Source of the DNA: G963665185 sp963665185 | GTDB lineage: Bacteria; Desulfobacterota; Desulfovibrionia; Desulfovibrionales; Desulfovibrionaceae | Length of the DNA: 64,000 nucleotides | Assembly: GCA_963665185.2 (NCBI GenBank) | Contig: CAXXPO010000010.1 | Location: forward strand, 186,001-250,000 | Direction: 5' to 3' | Shown here: positions 19,018-26,205 of the stretch, piece by piece | Numbering within the stretch: position 1 is the first letter of the stretch | How the letters are laid out: every line of letters starts with the position of its first letter | The notes under the pieces: model-generated | Databases searched by the model: none | Told to the model about the DNA's origin: nothing | Seen by the model: the letters and a program-made list of their open reading frames with translations, nothing else | Position numbers and translations under genes: made by a program

Positions 19018-19055
19018 AAAGGGCCCTGCCATCAAAACTCCCGGCAGGGCCCTTT
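19018..19055 (+). terminator. Rho-independent-like terminator after the decarboxylase-like gene
   Basis: AAAGGGCCCTGCC (19018-19030) pairs perfectly with GGCAGGGCCCTTT (19043-19055), with a 12-nt loop, ending in TTTG. It lies 20 bp after the stop codon. It closes the last transcript on the chromosomal side of the attachment site. Confidence 0.8.
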
Positions 19056-19142
19056 GTCCAAACTTATGGCAACCACCTAGCCCGGGCTGCCACGTATTGT
19101 CCGGTTAAATTTCCATGTCCCACATACGGACGAACAAACAGA

Positions 19143-19169
19143 AAAGGCCCTTGAAATTCAAGGGCCTTT
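19143..19169 (-). terminator. Minus-strand terminator of the interrupted tRNA/tmRNA-like gene
   Basis: A 13-bp perfect inverted repeat around a single central base (19143-19155 and 19157-19169) is followed on the minus strand by TTCTGTTTG. It lies 31 bp downstream of the CCA end at 19201. That is where the terminator of a minus-strand tRNA or tmRNA gene is expected. Confidence 0.65.
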
Positions 19170-19200
19170 GAACGGTTGCGAACCGTGATTGTCTTTGAGC

Positions 19201-19222
19201 TGGTGGAGACGATGGGGGTCGA
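19201..19222 (-). other. Attachment-site core: 3' end of a tRNA-Ala- or tmRNA-like gene
   Basis: Read on the minus strand, this segment gives a T-loop CTCGACC (one base from the usual TTCGANC), a T-stem 3' strand CCCAT, an acceptor 3' strand CGTCTCC, discriminator A and encoded CCA. The U at position 70 and A at 73 are alanine-identity features, shared by tRNA-Ala and tmRNA. The match stops inside the T-arm: the bases before it do not pair as a T-stem and no tRNA body exists. That is the structure left at the far end of an element integrated into a tRNA or tmRNA 3' end. The element lies to the right. Confidence 0.6.
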
Positions 19223-19254
19223 GAGCATAGCATAATATACTGTTTTAAAAAGAA

Positions 19255-19386
19255 CTATTTCAAAAACACAAAACCTGTTACCCCGCATATTACTCACATG
19301 GAATGTTGCTCAAAACCCTTCTGACCATCGCGAACCTGTCAAAGTAATTCTCCCAAAAAGCGGCAACAGCGCAGGCACGAAGGCCT
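19255..19386 (+). repeat. Direct repeat R1, copy a
   Basis: This roughly 132-bp segment reappears at 23313-23443 with about ten differences. The best-conserved core runs from CCTGTTACCCCGCA to CGAACCTGTCAAAG. It sits downstream of the minus-strand hipA. With R2 it brackets the hipAB genes. No coding function is seen. Confidence 0.85.
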
Positions 19387-19506
19387 TCATTTGCGCGTTC
19401 ACTGCCGGACAGGCAGCCTCCAAGAGCACCGCTTGCAATTGGTGCTCCTTTTTTTGGGGATACACCTTTGCCATGGGGATGATCTGCCTCGCGGCCCCAA
19501 GGAACG

Positions 19507-20709
19507 TCAACCCAGCTCATCTATCCCCTTCTCCCAGGCCTTCCTCATCCACTGGCCGATCTCCTTAAATTCAGGGATATCTTGCAGAGCCGTCTGGAGT
19601 TCAGCTCGAGCCTGTGAAATTCCCTCGACAACTTCCCCCAGGGCTTCGGACGCCTGCCGGAGAGAAAGGTCACAATGCTCCGTAGCAAAGGCCAGAAGCT
19701 TCTTTTTAGTGGGCCAACGTTTTGTGCCCGACAGCGTCAAAGCCATACTGTCATTGGGAAGATAGGCAGTCGTCGTAACATGGTCGAAGACAGGTGCCAG
19801 GCGTCCTCTTCGACTCACAGGAGAGTCATACATCAAACAAAAATTCTTGAGATGGGCGTCACCGTTTCTGAGGCAGACCGATAACGCGATCATCTTGAAT
19901 ATTTCCCGGCATGCAGAAAGACAATCTGCCCCCTCTGTGAACGCCTTCGCGCTTTTGATCAGTCTCTCCAATGACCCATCGTATTTTTTCTTGGAGGGCA
20001 GCCCCTGCAGCACACAAAAGTCTTCCAGGCCCATGTATCCATGATCAGCCATATCAAAACGCTCAACAACCAGAAAACGCCCATTATCCGAAACACTGAA
20101 CGATGGAACAGTCATGCCGCTCAACTGGGCCGCACGTAGACAATAAAATTCGTTCCTCGCAAGCTCTGGATATCTATCGTCCCAGGTTTTTACGATGTGG
20201 GTCGTTCCCTGGACCGTAAGCTTGTGATCCGGACTCATTTTCTCACCGTCATGTGACCGAATCAGCACCTTTGGCTGAACACCGGAAACACCGGACGAAG
20301 CAGCATACATATCAAGCAGATCTCGAAACAGATCTTCAGAACCACTATACGTCAGAATCTCGTGAACGCTGACGGCCTCAATTTCTCCCGGATCACTATC
20401 CGCAGGCCTATACTGCAGCCTGCCGATCTGGGACTTGCCGGTGATTTTAAGCAACTCAAGATCATCAAAATTGGGGATGGCCTTGGAAAACATCTGCTCA
20501 AGCCAGCTACGAAGCGCCCCTTCCGGAAGGTTCATGTCAAAGATCGGGTGCAGGCCAAACCGCCACATCCATGATTCCAATCTGAACGGCATGGTCAGGG
20601 AAACGGCCGACTCCTCAGAAGCGTCCGCTAGATATGTAAATGAAAAAGTGCTCCTTGCTGGCCGATTGAGATGGCCAGCAAGACTACCTCCCGCCCAAAC
20701 TGCCAGCAT
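19507..20709 (-). CDS. hipA: HipA-type toxin kinase (first HipBA system)
   Basis: This 400-residue protein of the HipA serine/threonine kinase family has an N-terminal HipA-1 domain, an activation region with SGVQPKVLI (residues about 140), and the catalytic loop NGDAHLKN at about 282-289. It also has the metal-binding APVFDH segment. HipA kinases phosphorylate aminoacyl-tRNA synthetases or other targets and slow growth unless bound by HipB. The gene overlaps hipB by 26 bp, antitoxin first, the normal order. It is the terminal gene before the attachment site, so it may help retain the element. Confidence 0.88.
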   Translation of the reverse strand: MLAVWAGGSLAGHLNRPARSTFSFTYLADASEESAVSLTMPFRLESWMWRFGLHPIFDMNLPEGALRSWLEQMFSKAIPNFDDLELLKITGKSQIGRLQYRPADSDPGEIEAVSVHEILTYSGSEDLFRDLLDMYAASSGVSGVQPKVLIRSHDGEKMSPDHKLTVQGTTHIVKTWDDRYPELARNEFYCLRAAQLSGMTVPSFSVSDNGRFLVVERFDMADHGYMGLEDFCVLQGLPSKKKYDGSLERLIKSAKAFTEGADCLSACREIFKMIALSVCLRNGDAHLKNFCLMYDSPVSRRGRLAPVFDHVTTTAYLPNDSMALTLSGTKRWPTKKKLLAFATEHCDLSLRQASEALGEVVEGISQARAELQTALQDIPEFKEIGQWMRKAWEKGIDELG

Positions 20710-20953
20710 CGTTCAACTCCTGCTCCAAATCTTCAAGTGTCGGAGGCCCCGAGGTCCTCACCACGTCAATCTCCCATCCAAAAATGCCGAGAATCCGCAT
20801 AACACGCTTAATCCCGACATCACTGGCAACACCTCGTTCCAGGTTGCTGATGAACGCCCGGGATAACCCGGTCAATTCAGCAAGCTCCCCCTGAGACATT
20901 CTTCGCTGTTTGCGAAGCCTAGCTATTTTGGCTCCAATATCGTGCAAGTTCAT
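20684..20953 (-). CDS. hipB: HipB-type XRE antitoxin and repressor
   Basis: This is an 89-residue helix-turn-helix protein. The start is ATG 20953 (MNLHDIGAKIARLRKQ); upstream in-frame codons run into operator-like DNA and are not needed. The XRE domain shows RMSQGELAELTGLSRAFISNLERG. HipB binds HipA and represses the operon through palindromes in the promoter, and suitable palindromes lie directly upstream. The tail after residue 60 (EIDVVRTSGPP) is typical of HipB proteins that contact the kinase. Confidence 0.85.
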   Translation of the reverse strand: MNLHDIGAKIARLRKQRRMSQGELAELTGLSRAFISNLERGVASDVGIKRVMRILGIFGWEIDVVRTSGPPTLEDLEQELNDAGSLGGR

Positions 20954-21013
20954 GCATAATATTTTATGCAAAAAAGATGAAATGTCAAGTTTTGCATATT
21001 TTTTTATGCAAAA
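20954..21013 (-). promoter_or_regulatory. HipB operator region with ATGCA-type palindromes
   Basis: GCATAA-N4-TTATGC (20954-20969) is a perfect inverted repeat adjoining the hipB start codon. TTTTGCAT (20990-20997) and ATGCAAAA (21006-21013) form a second, spaced by 8 T-rich bases. Both share the ATGCA/TGCAT half-site. HipB dimers are expected to bind such sites and shut down the operon. The promoter itself must lie among them but I cannot fix its -10 element. Confidence 0.6.
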
Positions 21014-21053
21014 AAAACCAGATTCTTTTTTGAGCACAGGGCTCACGCCAAGG

Positions 21054-21106
21054 GGGGTTGCAGACTCAGACAGGAAAATTCTTCAGGGCAGGTCCACAAG
21101 CAAACC
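21054..21106 (+). repeat. Direct repeat R2, copy a
   Basis: A 53-bp segment (GGGGTTGCAGACTC... to AAGCAAACC) that recurs at 23630-23682 with a single mismatch. It lies just upstream of the hipB promoter. R1a and R2a therefore bracket the complete hipAB operon. Confidence 0.9.
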
Positions 21107-21501
21107 ATCGTTCTCCGGCAAGGCTCAGTCCGACCGGCAGGACAGCGAAGCACAAATCAAGGAGTTGCACGCCGAAGGATCAGATAAAATTTTATCTACT
21201 TTTCTTCTTAATTCTTCATCATGGTCATTAAATAACGCATCTAAACTAAATTGCGACGCCTTTAAATACCTATTTTTAAAGTATGAAAATGGAACGTATT
21301 GACTCCAATGAACTGACACAGGCCATTCGTGAAGAGCTTCGGGATCTGTTCGGGGGGACCAGGGACCACCTCTGACTCCCACGGAAACTATGATCGAAGG
21401 AAAGCGGCTCTGGACGAAACACGTTTCAAGGCTGAACTCGTCTGTCAATTCTGGCCCGTCAAAAAGGACGACTGTCAGCTCAAGTATGAACCCACTTCAG
21501 T
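21107..21501. other. Gene-poor stretch between HipB and the Abi gene
   Basis: Only a 107-codon minus-strand frame (21125-21448) crosses this AT-rich stretch. Its product has no motif I know and its two halves differ in composition. I see no promoter, repeat or RNA structure that I can defend. It may be the remnant of a cassette or the leader region between two modules. Confidence 0.4.
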
Positions 21502-22203
21502 TTACCGACTGAAAAGGCCACGTGTAGTCAGAGACAGCAGTGGCCCTTTAAAAGGAAGTGTGCCAGCACCGTAAACATCCGGGAACCTGTCCATAAGCAA
21601 CGTCACCTTGAAAAGGCTTGGGTTCAGCCAGAGAATGAACTGAAGAATCAGATTGTGCTTTTTGTGAAGGTCGTCAAAATACCAGACAGGTTCGTGGTGA
21701 AAAATCCTATTGCGGAACATTCGTATTTCATTGAGAGAGTTGGAAATATACCCTCGCTTGGTCTTACGCGGTATTTGTGCGACCCCGGAAAAGGCCTCTT
21801 TCATGAGCGGCGGAACCAGAGAATTTTTGTACGTCGGATACAAAAGTGCGGTCCAGAAACCAAACTCCAATTCGGCAACCACCTTGCCGGGAGTCTCACG
21901 TTCTTTGCGCCGTTTGATTTTGTCCTTCGCCTTCGCAATTTGATCTGACTGAAATCTATCTAAAAGGCCTGTCGTATCAAACCACCGGTCGTTCGTGTAC
22001 TTTTTGCTCAAGGCTGCATGCATGGCATTGCGCAAGGCAACTTCCAAATGCTGTAGCAGCGGATAAAACGAAGCGCACAATTCGGTGTTCCAAAGATAGC
22101 GCAGCAAGGCGTCGAAGCTCCTTTCACCCGGATACCGCCGATACGCCTCCAAACGTTCCGTGGAAAGCGAATCTTCAATGAAAACCGAAAATAGCTCTTG
22201 CAT
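21502..22203 (-). CDS. Abi-family (AbiD/F-like, HEPN) protein
   Basis: This is a 233-residue protein counted from ATG 22203; a TTG start 33 bp earlier is possible. Two regions identify the Abi_2 family: an early HLEVALRNAMHAALS segment near residue 57, with the RN pair of HEPN-like folds, and RMFRNRIFHHEPVWYF near 165, which carries the RxxxxH-type HEPN ribonuclease motif. Such proteins are thought to cut RNA during phage infection and stop growth. It stands alone on the minus strand with no visible antitoxin beyond hicAB on the other strand. The assignment rests on motifs only. Confidence 0.7.
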   Translation of the reverse strand: MQELFSVFIEDSLSTERLEAYRRYPGERSFDALLRYLWNTELCASFYPLLQHLEVALRNAMHAALSKKYTNDRWFDTTGLLDRFQSDQIAKAKDKIKRRKERETPGKVVAELEFGFWTALLYPTYKNSLVPPLMKEAFSGVAQIPRKTKRGYISNSLNEIRMFRNRIFHHEPVWYFDDLHKKHNLILQFILWLNPSLFKVTLLMDRFPDVYGAGTLPFKGPLLSLTTRGLFSR

Positions 22204-22296
22204 TACTGGCCGTTGGTGCTTATTTATATAGGGCAACGCTCAGGAGCGACCCCTCTTGGTTTTATACTGATGATGTCCCTGGGCTATTGATCCGTT

Positions 22297-22317
22297 AAAC
22301 CCCGCTCAGCGGGGTTT
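22297..22317 (+). terminator. Orphan Rho-independent terminator
   Basis: AAACCCCGC (22297-22305), loop TCA, GCGGGGTTT (22309-22317), then TTCTTTT. It is a textbook + strand terminator, yet no + strand gene precedes it within the island. It may be left from a lost gene or small RNA. Confidence 0.8.
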
Positions 22318-22382
22318 TTCTTTTGCCCGACAAGTCATACGTCATTCCCCAGACTCTTGTCTTTTTCTTTTTTGGAACAAGA

Positions 22383-22412
22383 AAGCCCCGATGCCTTCCA
22401 GCACCGGGGCTT
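22383..22412 (+). terminator. Second terminator upstream of hicA
   Basis: AAGCCCCG (22383-22390) pairs with CGGGGCTT (22405-22412), followed by ATTTTTAT. On the minus strand the same hairpin is followed by TCTTGTT, so it could work in both directions. It isolates the hic promoter from upstream transcription. Confidence 0.65.
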
Positions 22413-22429
22413 ATTTTTATACACACTTA

Positions 22430-22472
22430 TTACACACAGCCTCTTGACCTTCGCCGCTATCGTGTGTAAAAG
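22430..22472 (+). promoter_or_regulatory. hicAB promoter with flanking operator half-sites
   Basis: A -35 TTGACC (22444-22449), a 17-bp spacer and a -10 TAAAAG (22467-22472) place the transcript start near 22478-22480, exactly at the hicA ATG at 22479. The inverted half-sites TTACACAC (22430-22437) and GTGTGTAA (22462-22469) flank the -35 and overlap the -10. They suit repression by the C-terminal ribbon-helix-helix part of HicB. Confidence 0.6.
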
Positions 22473-22478
22473 ATACAC

Positions 22479-22664
22479 ATGAACGACGCCGAGTTGATCA
22501 GAAGGTTGGCAAAGGAAGGCGGCTGGGTGAAGTTGCCGAAGCGGGGCAAAGGAAGCCACACCATGATGGGCCACCCCGACAAAGCGCACAAGCTGAACAT
22601 CCCCAAAGGGGAAATCAAACCCGGCACACTGGCACAAATCCTCAAAGCAGCGGGCCTCAAGTAG
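22479..22664 (+). CDS. hicA: HicA mRNA-interferase toxin
   Basis: This 61-residue protein matches HicA throughout: LIRRLAKEGGW at the start, the catalytic-histidine segment GKGSHTMMGHP near residue 26 and the closing IPKGEIKPGTLAQILKAAGL. HicA folds as a double-stranded-RNA-binding-like domain and cleaves mRNA and tmRNA. Toxin-first order is normal for hicAB. The predicted transcript start coincides with the ATG, so the mRNA may lack a leader, giving weaker toxin translation than antitoxin translation. Confidence 0.92.
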   Translation: MNDAELIRRLAKEGGWVKLPKRGKGSHTMMGHPDKAHKLNIPKGEIKPGTLAQILKAAGLK

Positions 22665-22670
22665 AGCCTA

Positions 22671-22688
22671 GGGGGGCGAAAGCCCCCC
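22671..22688 (+). promoter_or_regulatory. GAAA-tetraloop hairpin between hicA and hicB
   Basis: GGGGGGC (22671-22677), loop GAAA, GCCCCCC (22682-22688) forms a perfect 7-bp GC stem capped by a GNRA tetraloop. It begins 6 bp after the hicA stop and ends 28 bp before the hicB start, with a separate AAAGGAG site between. It could uncouple the two genes or stabilise the downstream part of the transcript. Confidence 0.6.
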
Positions 22689-22716
22689 ACCCCTGCAAAA
22701 AAGCAAAGGAGTCCAT

Positions 22717-23130
22717 ATGGCGACATATTTTGCAGCCGTATTCAATGATGAAGGCGGCTACAATGCTCGATTCTTGGATCTGCCTGGATGCATTACGCAG
22801 GCAGATACCCTGGACGAATTGGACGCGATGTTGCGGGACGCGCTTTTCTGCTACATCGACGCAATGCAGGAAGACGGAACGCCCGTTCCGCCTCCAAGTG
22901 ACTACGAAACCGCCCTGGCCGCAGCCAAGGCGGAGGAGGACGCGGACGCCCTGGCCTTCGTGACCCTGGTGTCCATCCCCGAAAAGGTGAAGCGCGTGCG
23001 GGTCAACGTCAGTTTTCCGGAAACGGATCTGGCTTTGATTGACCGCGCAGCCTCGACCCGGTCTTTGGACCGTTCCGCCTTTTTGGCCATGGCCGCAAAG
23101 TTGGTGGCCAAGGGGGAATGCGAGGCGTAG
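22717..23130 (+). CDS. hicB: HicB antitoxin with C-terminal DNA-binding domain
   Basis: This is a 137-residue protein. The N-terminal HicB partial RNase-H-like fold shows ATYFAAVFNDEGGYNARFLDLPGC and the conserved ADTLDELDAMLRDAL. The C-terminal part (about residues 85-135, RVNVSFPETDLALIDRAA) is a ribbon-helix-helix of the type that represses the operon. HicB blocks HicA by direct binding. The start is supported by AAAGGAG. A strong terminator follows at 23168, so the pair forms a closed unit. Confidence 0.9.
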   Translation: MATYFAAVFNDEGGYNARFLDLPGCITQADTLDELDAMLRDALFCYIDAMQEDGTPVPPPSDYETALAAAKAEEDADALAFVTLVSIPEKVKRVRVNVSFPETDLALIDRAASTRSLDRSAFLAMAAKLVAKGECEA

Positions 23131-23167
23131 TGCAATAGCCATGGGCCAACCTTCTGATAATGATATC

Positions 23168-23193
23168 GCCCCGGCACCTTATGGTGTCGGGGC
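23168..23193 (+). terminator. Terminator after hicB
   Basis: GCCCCGGCACC (23168-23178), loop TTAT, GGTGTCGGGGC (23183-23193) with one G-T pair, then CTTTGTTT. It lies 37 bp after the hicB stop codon. Confidence 0.75.
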
Positions 23194-23312
23194 CTTTGTT
23201 TGGTGCTACTTAAATATGAAGTGAAATGGTTATAACCTGACACTCGGCCCTCCAAAGAGGACGTGGCCATTGTAGCCAAAGTAACTGGGAAGCGGCAAGG
23301 CGCTAAAATGCA

Positions 23313-23443
23313 CTATTTCAAAAATATGAAACCTGTTACCCCGCAAATTACTCACATGGAATGTTGCTCAAAACCCTTCTGACCATCGCGAACCTGTCAA
23401 AGTAATTCCCCCAAAGGCTGCAACAGCGCAGGCACAAAAGCCT
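23313..23443 (+). repeat. Direct repeat R1, copy b
   Basis: This is the second copy of R1, in the same orientation as copy a at 19255. It is followed after only 186 bp by the second R2 copy. In the first locus the same pair encloses hipAB. No gene is visible in the R1b-R2b interval. Confidence 0.85.
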
Positions 23444-23629
23444 GGGCCGTCTCCCCACCGTCGATATGGTCACGTATCTGCCTTGGAGTTCTGGTTTCAT
23501 CCTGCCTGCTCCGAACCTGAAATAAGGCTCGCTGTTATTTCAGCCTTCCGACAAAGCCTGAAACAGGCTGCCCGAAAAGAAAAATCAAACGGCTTTCCTG
23601 ATCGGCCAATTATACAGCCGCCTACAAGC

Positions 23630-23682
23630 GGGGTTGCAGACTCAGACAGAAAAATTCTTCAGGGCAGGTCCACAAGCAAACC
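23630..23682 (+). repeat. Direct repeat R2, copy b
   Basis: A 53-bp sequence identical to 21054-21106 except one base. It lies about 100 bp upstream of the umuD promoter region, as R2a lies upstream of the hipB promoter region. Confidence 0.9.
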
Positions 23683-23788
23683 GCACATAAAAAGCATTCA
23701 TCGTTCCACACCACATACGCGCTTGCATGACATTGCCCCTGTGCTATCCTCGTTCTTGCGATCGCCCCCAAAAAACCGGAGAAAAATT

Positions 23789-24250
23789 TTGAACACCGCC
23801 CTTCCCTTCGTCGCCCCACAACAGGTCAGGATTGTTGGCAAAGCCGTGGAAAAGGACCTCCCCACACAACGGATGCCCCTCTTCCTGAGCAGAATACCTG
23901 CCGGATTTCCCTCGCCGGCCGACGACTATGTGGAGAGCGCCCTTGACCTCAACGAGTACATGGTCAGCAATCCGGCAGCCACCTTCATGGTCCGGGTAAG
24001 CGGCGATTCCATGGTCAACGCGGGAATCCACGACGGTGATATCCTGGTTGTGGACCGCTCGCGGGAGCCGCTTCCCGGAAAAATCGTGGTGGCGGTGCTG
24101 GATGGAGAACTCACGGTGAAGCGTCTGATGCAAAAGGACGGAGCCTGCATTCTGGTCCCTGAGAACCCGGCCTATTCGCCCATCTTCATAGGCGACAATC
24201 AGGAGCTGACCGTCTGGGGTGTGGTGTCCGGGGTCGTCCGGAGGTATTGA
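23789..24250 (+). CDS. umuD: UmuD-like S24 peptidase (SOS mutagenesis)
   Basis: This is a 153-residue protein. I chose TTG 23789 because GGAG lies 8 bp upstream and the LexA/UmuD homology starts soon after; the frame is open further up but crosses repeat R2. The self-cleavage site is Ala38-Gly39 (IPAGF), the nucleophile is Ser74 in VSGDSM and the general base is Lys111 in LTVKRL. On RecA activation UmuD trims itself and joins UmuC to form polymerase V. The stop codon overlaps the umuC start as TGATG. A TTGCAT/TATCCT promoter-like pair lies about 40-65 bp upstream; I could not define a LexA box. Confidence 0.9.
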   Translation: MNTALPFVAPQQVRIVGKAVEKDLPTQRMPLFLSRIPAGFPSPADDYVESALDLNEYMVSNPAATFMVRVSGDSMVNAGIHDGDILVVDRSREPLPGKIVVAVLDGELTVKRLMQKDGACILVPENPAYSPIFIGDNQELTVWGVVSGVVRRY

Positions 24251-25542
24251 TGCGTCAGGCCGACCCCGCCCTGTTTTACGCCATGGTGGATTGCAACAAT
24301 TTCTACGTTTCGTGCGAACGTGTCTTTGATCCCAGGCTTGAGGACAAGCCCGTGGTGGTGCTCTCCAACAACGACGGGTGCGTTATCGCCCGTTCCAACG
24401 AAGCCAAGGCCCTGGGCATCGGCATGGGCGAACCCGCGTATAAACGCGAGGCGTTCTTTGCCGCACACGGGGTGGCGGTCTTTTCCTCCAACTACACCCT
24501 GTACGGCGACATGTCCGAACGCGTGTTCCAGACGCTCTGCCGGTTTTCGTCCGATGTTGAACGCTACTCCATTGACGAGTGCTTCCTGCTCCTTCATGGC
24601 AAAAGACACGATACGCTTGTGAACCTGGCGCATGAAATCCGGCGGACGGTCTTTCAATGGACCGGCCTGCCCGTCTGCGTGGGCCTGGCCCACACCAAAA
24701 CCCTGGCCAAGGTCGCGAACCGGCTGGCAAAAAAACGCCCGGAATCCAACGGGGTTCAACTTTTGGAAGGACATCCCCAAATAGAACGGGAACTGGCCGA
24801 CCTGGACGTTGGCGATGTCTGGGGAATCGGCAGGCGAAATGCCAAAAAACTTCACGCCCAGGGAGTCCACACCGCCCTGGATCTGACGCGGCGGCCCCAG
24901 GACTGGGTACGCAAGAGGCTGACCGTCTGCGGTCTGCGCACCATGCTGGAACTCCGGGAAATCCCTGCGGTTCCCTGGGAGGACGCACCGCCTGTGGCGC
25001 AAAGCGTGACCTGCTCGCGCTCCTTTGGAACACGGGTGACCAGGCTGACCGACCTTGAAGAGGCGGTCTGTACCTACATACAACGGGCAGCGGAAAAACT
25101 CCGGACAAAAGGACTCCGGGCAGGGGCCGTGCAAGTGCATGTGACCACGAACCGCTTTGCCGGGGATCCCAAGTATTCCAACAGCGGAACCCTCACCTTG
25201 CCCGAGCCGACATCCTACACGCCCCACCTTCAGGCCGCCGCCTGCACGGTGTTGCACAGGATCTTCCGCGAGGGATACAAATACCAGAAAGCCGGGGTTC
25301 TGCTGCTGGAAATCTGCCAGGAAAACCAGCGGCAACTGACCTTTGCCGAGTTTACTCAGAGCGCGACAACCGCCCGCAACGAAAACCTCATGCGCACACT
25401 AGATGAGATCAATGCCCGCCATGGGCAGAGCACATTGCATTTTGCCGCAACAGGCAAAGGCCCCAAAAACTGGCACATGCGCCAGAAGAAGCTCTCGAAG
25501 CGCTTCACAACGTCCTGGAACGAGCTGCCCATCGCCCGATAA
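24250..25542 (+). CDS. umuC: UmuC-like Y-family DNA polymerase
   Basis: This 430-residue translesion polymerase has the catalytic palm motifs YAMVDCNNFYVSCERVFDP at the N-terminus and YSIDECFLLL near residue 100. It also has the helix-hairpin-helix DVWGIGRRNAKKLHAQGV near 195 and a little-finger domain to about residue 350. The C-terminal RHGQSTLHFAATG segment is typical of UmuC. Start ATG 24250 overlaps the umuD stop by one base, so the two are co-translated. Mobile elements often carry such operons (rumAB, mucAB); they raise survival and mutation after DNA damage, which also triggers transfer of many elements. Confidence 0.93.
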   Translation: MRQADPALFYAMVDCNNFYVSCERVFDPRLEDKPVVVLSNNDGCVIARSNEAKALGIGMGEPAYKREAFFAAHGVAVFSSNYTLYGDMSERVFQTLCRFSSDVERYSIDECFLLLHGKRHDTLVNLAHEIRRTVFQWTGLPVCVGLAHTKTLAKVANRLAKKRPESNGVQLLEGHPQIERELADLDVGDVWGIGRRNAKKLHAQGVHTALDLTRRPQDWVRKRLTVCGLRTMLELREIPAVPWEDAPPVAQSVTCSRSFGTRVTRLTDLEEAVCTYIQRAAEKLRTKGLRAGAVQVHVTTNRFAGDPKYSNSGTLTLPEPTSYTPHLQAAACTVLHRIFREGYKYQKAGVLLLEICQENQRQLTFAEFTQSATTARNENLMRTLDEINARHGQSTLHFAATGKGPKNWHMRQKKLSKRFTTSWNELPIAR

Positions 25543-25647
25543 AGGAAAGGAATGTCGGCTCTCCCCGACTTCCAGGCTCTGAGCGTAGCGAGATCTATTC
25601 AAAGGCATTGAAGAATTCTAAGTATCGATTCAAGTTTTAGGCCCACA

Positions 25648-25677
25648 TTGACTACAATGTATACACTGTATACATTG
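25648..25677 (+). promoter_or_regulatory. Promoter overlapped by a 23-bp operator palindrome (CopG/ParE pair)
   Basis: The -35 TTGACT (25648-25653) and -10 TACATT (25671-25676) are 17 bp apart. The spacer and -10 form the palindrome CAATGTATAC-ACT-GTATACATTG (25655-25677), with 10-bp perfect arms. A ribbon-helix-helix antitoxin dimer bound there would directly cover the promoter. Confidence 0.78.
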
Positions 25678-25694
25678 TGTAAAAGGAGATCGAT

Positions 25695-25940
25695 ATGGGC
25701 ACTGTCACTGCGCGCGTTTCCGAAGAAACCGCATCGAAATTGGACGCACTCGCAAAGGCAACGAATCGCAGCAAGTCGTTCATTGTTGCCAGTGCTCTTG
25801 AGCATTTTCTGGAAGAGCAGTCCTGGCAGATCGCCCGAACTGCCGAGAGTTTGGCGCAGGCCGACAACGGCAAGTTCGCGACAGCGGACGAGGTACGGGA
25901 AGCTTTCGGAAAGTGGGGGCTGAAGGTTGAAGCTGACTAG
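25695..25940 (+). CDS. Ribbon-helix-helix antitoxin (CopG/RelB-like)
   Basis: This 81-residue protein begins with TVTARVSEETASKLDALAKATNRSKSFIVASAL, a standard ribbon-helix-helix DNA-binding fold. The C-terminal half is a helical toxin-binding arm. AAAGGAG precedes the ATG. It is followed by, and overlaps by 14 bp, a ParE/RelE-family toxin gene. It should bind the large palindrome at 25655. Confidence 0.88.
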   Translation: MGTVTARVSEETASKLDALAKATNRSKSFIVASALEHFLEEQSWQIARTAESLAQADNGKFATADEVREAFGKWGLKVEAD

Positions 25941-26205
25941 AATTCGCTGGGCCTCAAATGCAATCAGGGATCTTGATGCCATCCGAGGTTATCTGGCAGA
26001 ACAGGCTGATGAAGAAACAATGCTTTCCGAAGCACAACGCATATGGAATGGCTGCCAACGCCTGAAGCAATTTCCCGAAAGTGGCCGCCCTGGCCGCGTT
26101 CCCATGACCAGGGAACTCGTAATTTTTCCCTGCGTCATTCCCTATAGAATTCAGGGAGATGCGGTCGATATTCTGAATATTTTCCACTCGTCGCAGAAAT
26201 TCTGA
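25927..26205 (+). CDS. ParE/RelE-superfamily toxin
   Basis: This 92-residue protein has the typical IRWASNAIRDLDAIRGYLAEQ N-terminus, the LKQFPESGRPGRVPMTRELVI centre and the VDILNIFHSSQKF end of ParE/YafQ-type toxins. ParE proteins poison gyrase and RelE proteins cut mRNA on the ribosome; the sequence alone does not decide, although the FPESGRPGR segment is more ParE-like. The start lies inside the antitoxin gene. Confidence 0.87.
   Translation: MKLTRIRWASNAIRDLDAIRGYLAEQADEETMLSEAQRIWNGCQRLKQFPESGRPGRVPMTRELVIFPCVIPYRIQGDAVDILNIFHSSQKF

Noticed and set aside
21125..21448. A 107-codon minus-strand frame between hipB and the Abi gene
   Set aside because: No motif, no convincing ribosome-binding site, and strong change of composition along the frame.
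22297..22412. Two terminators upstream of hicA as possible ends of a small RNA
   Set aside because: No promoter or conserved structure could be found upstream, so no RNA gene is claimed.
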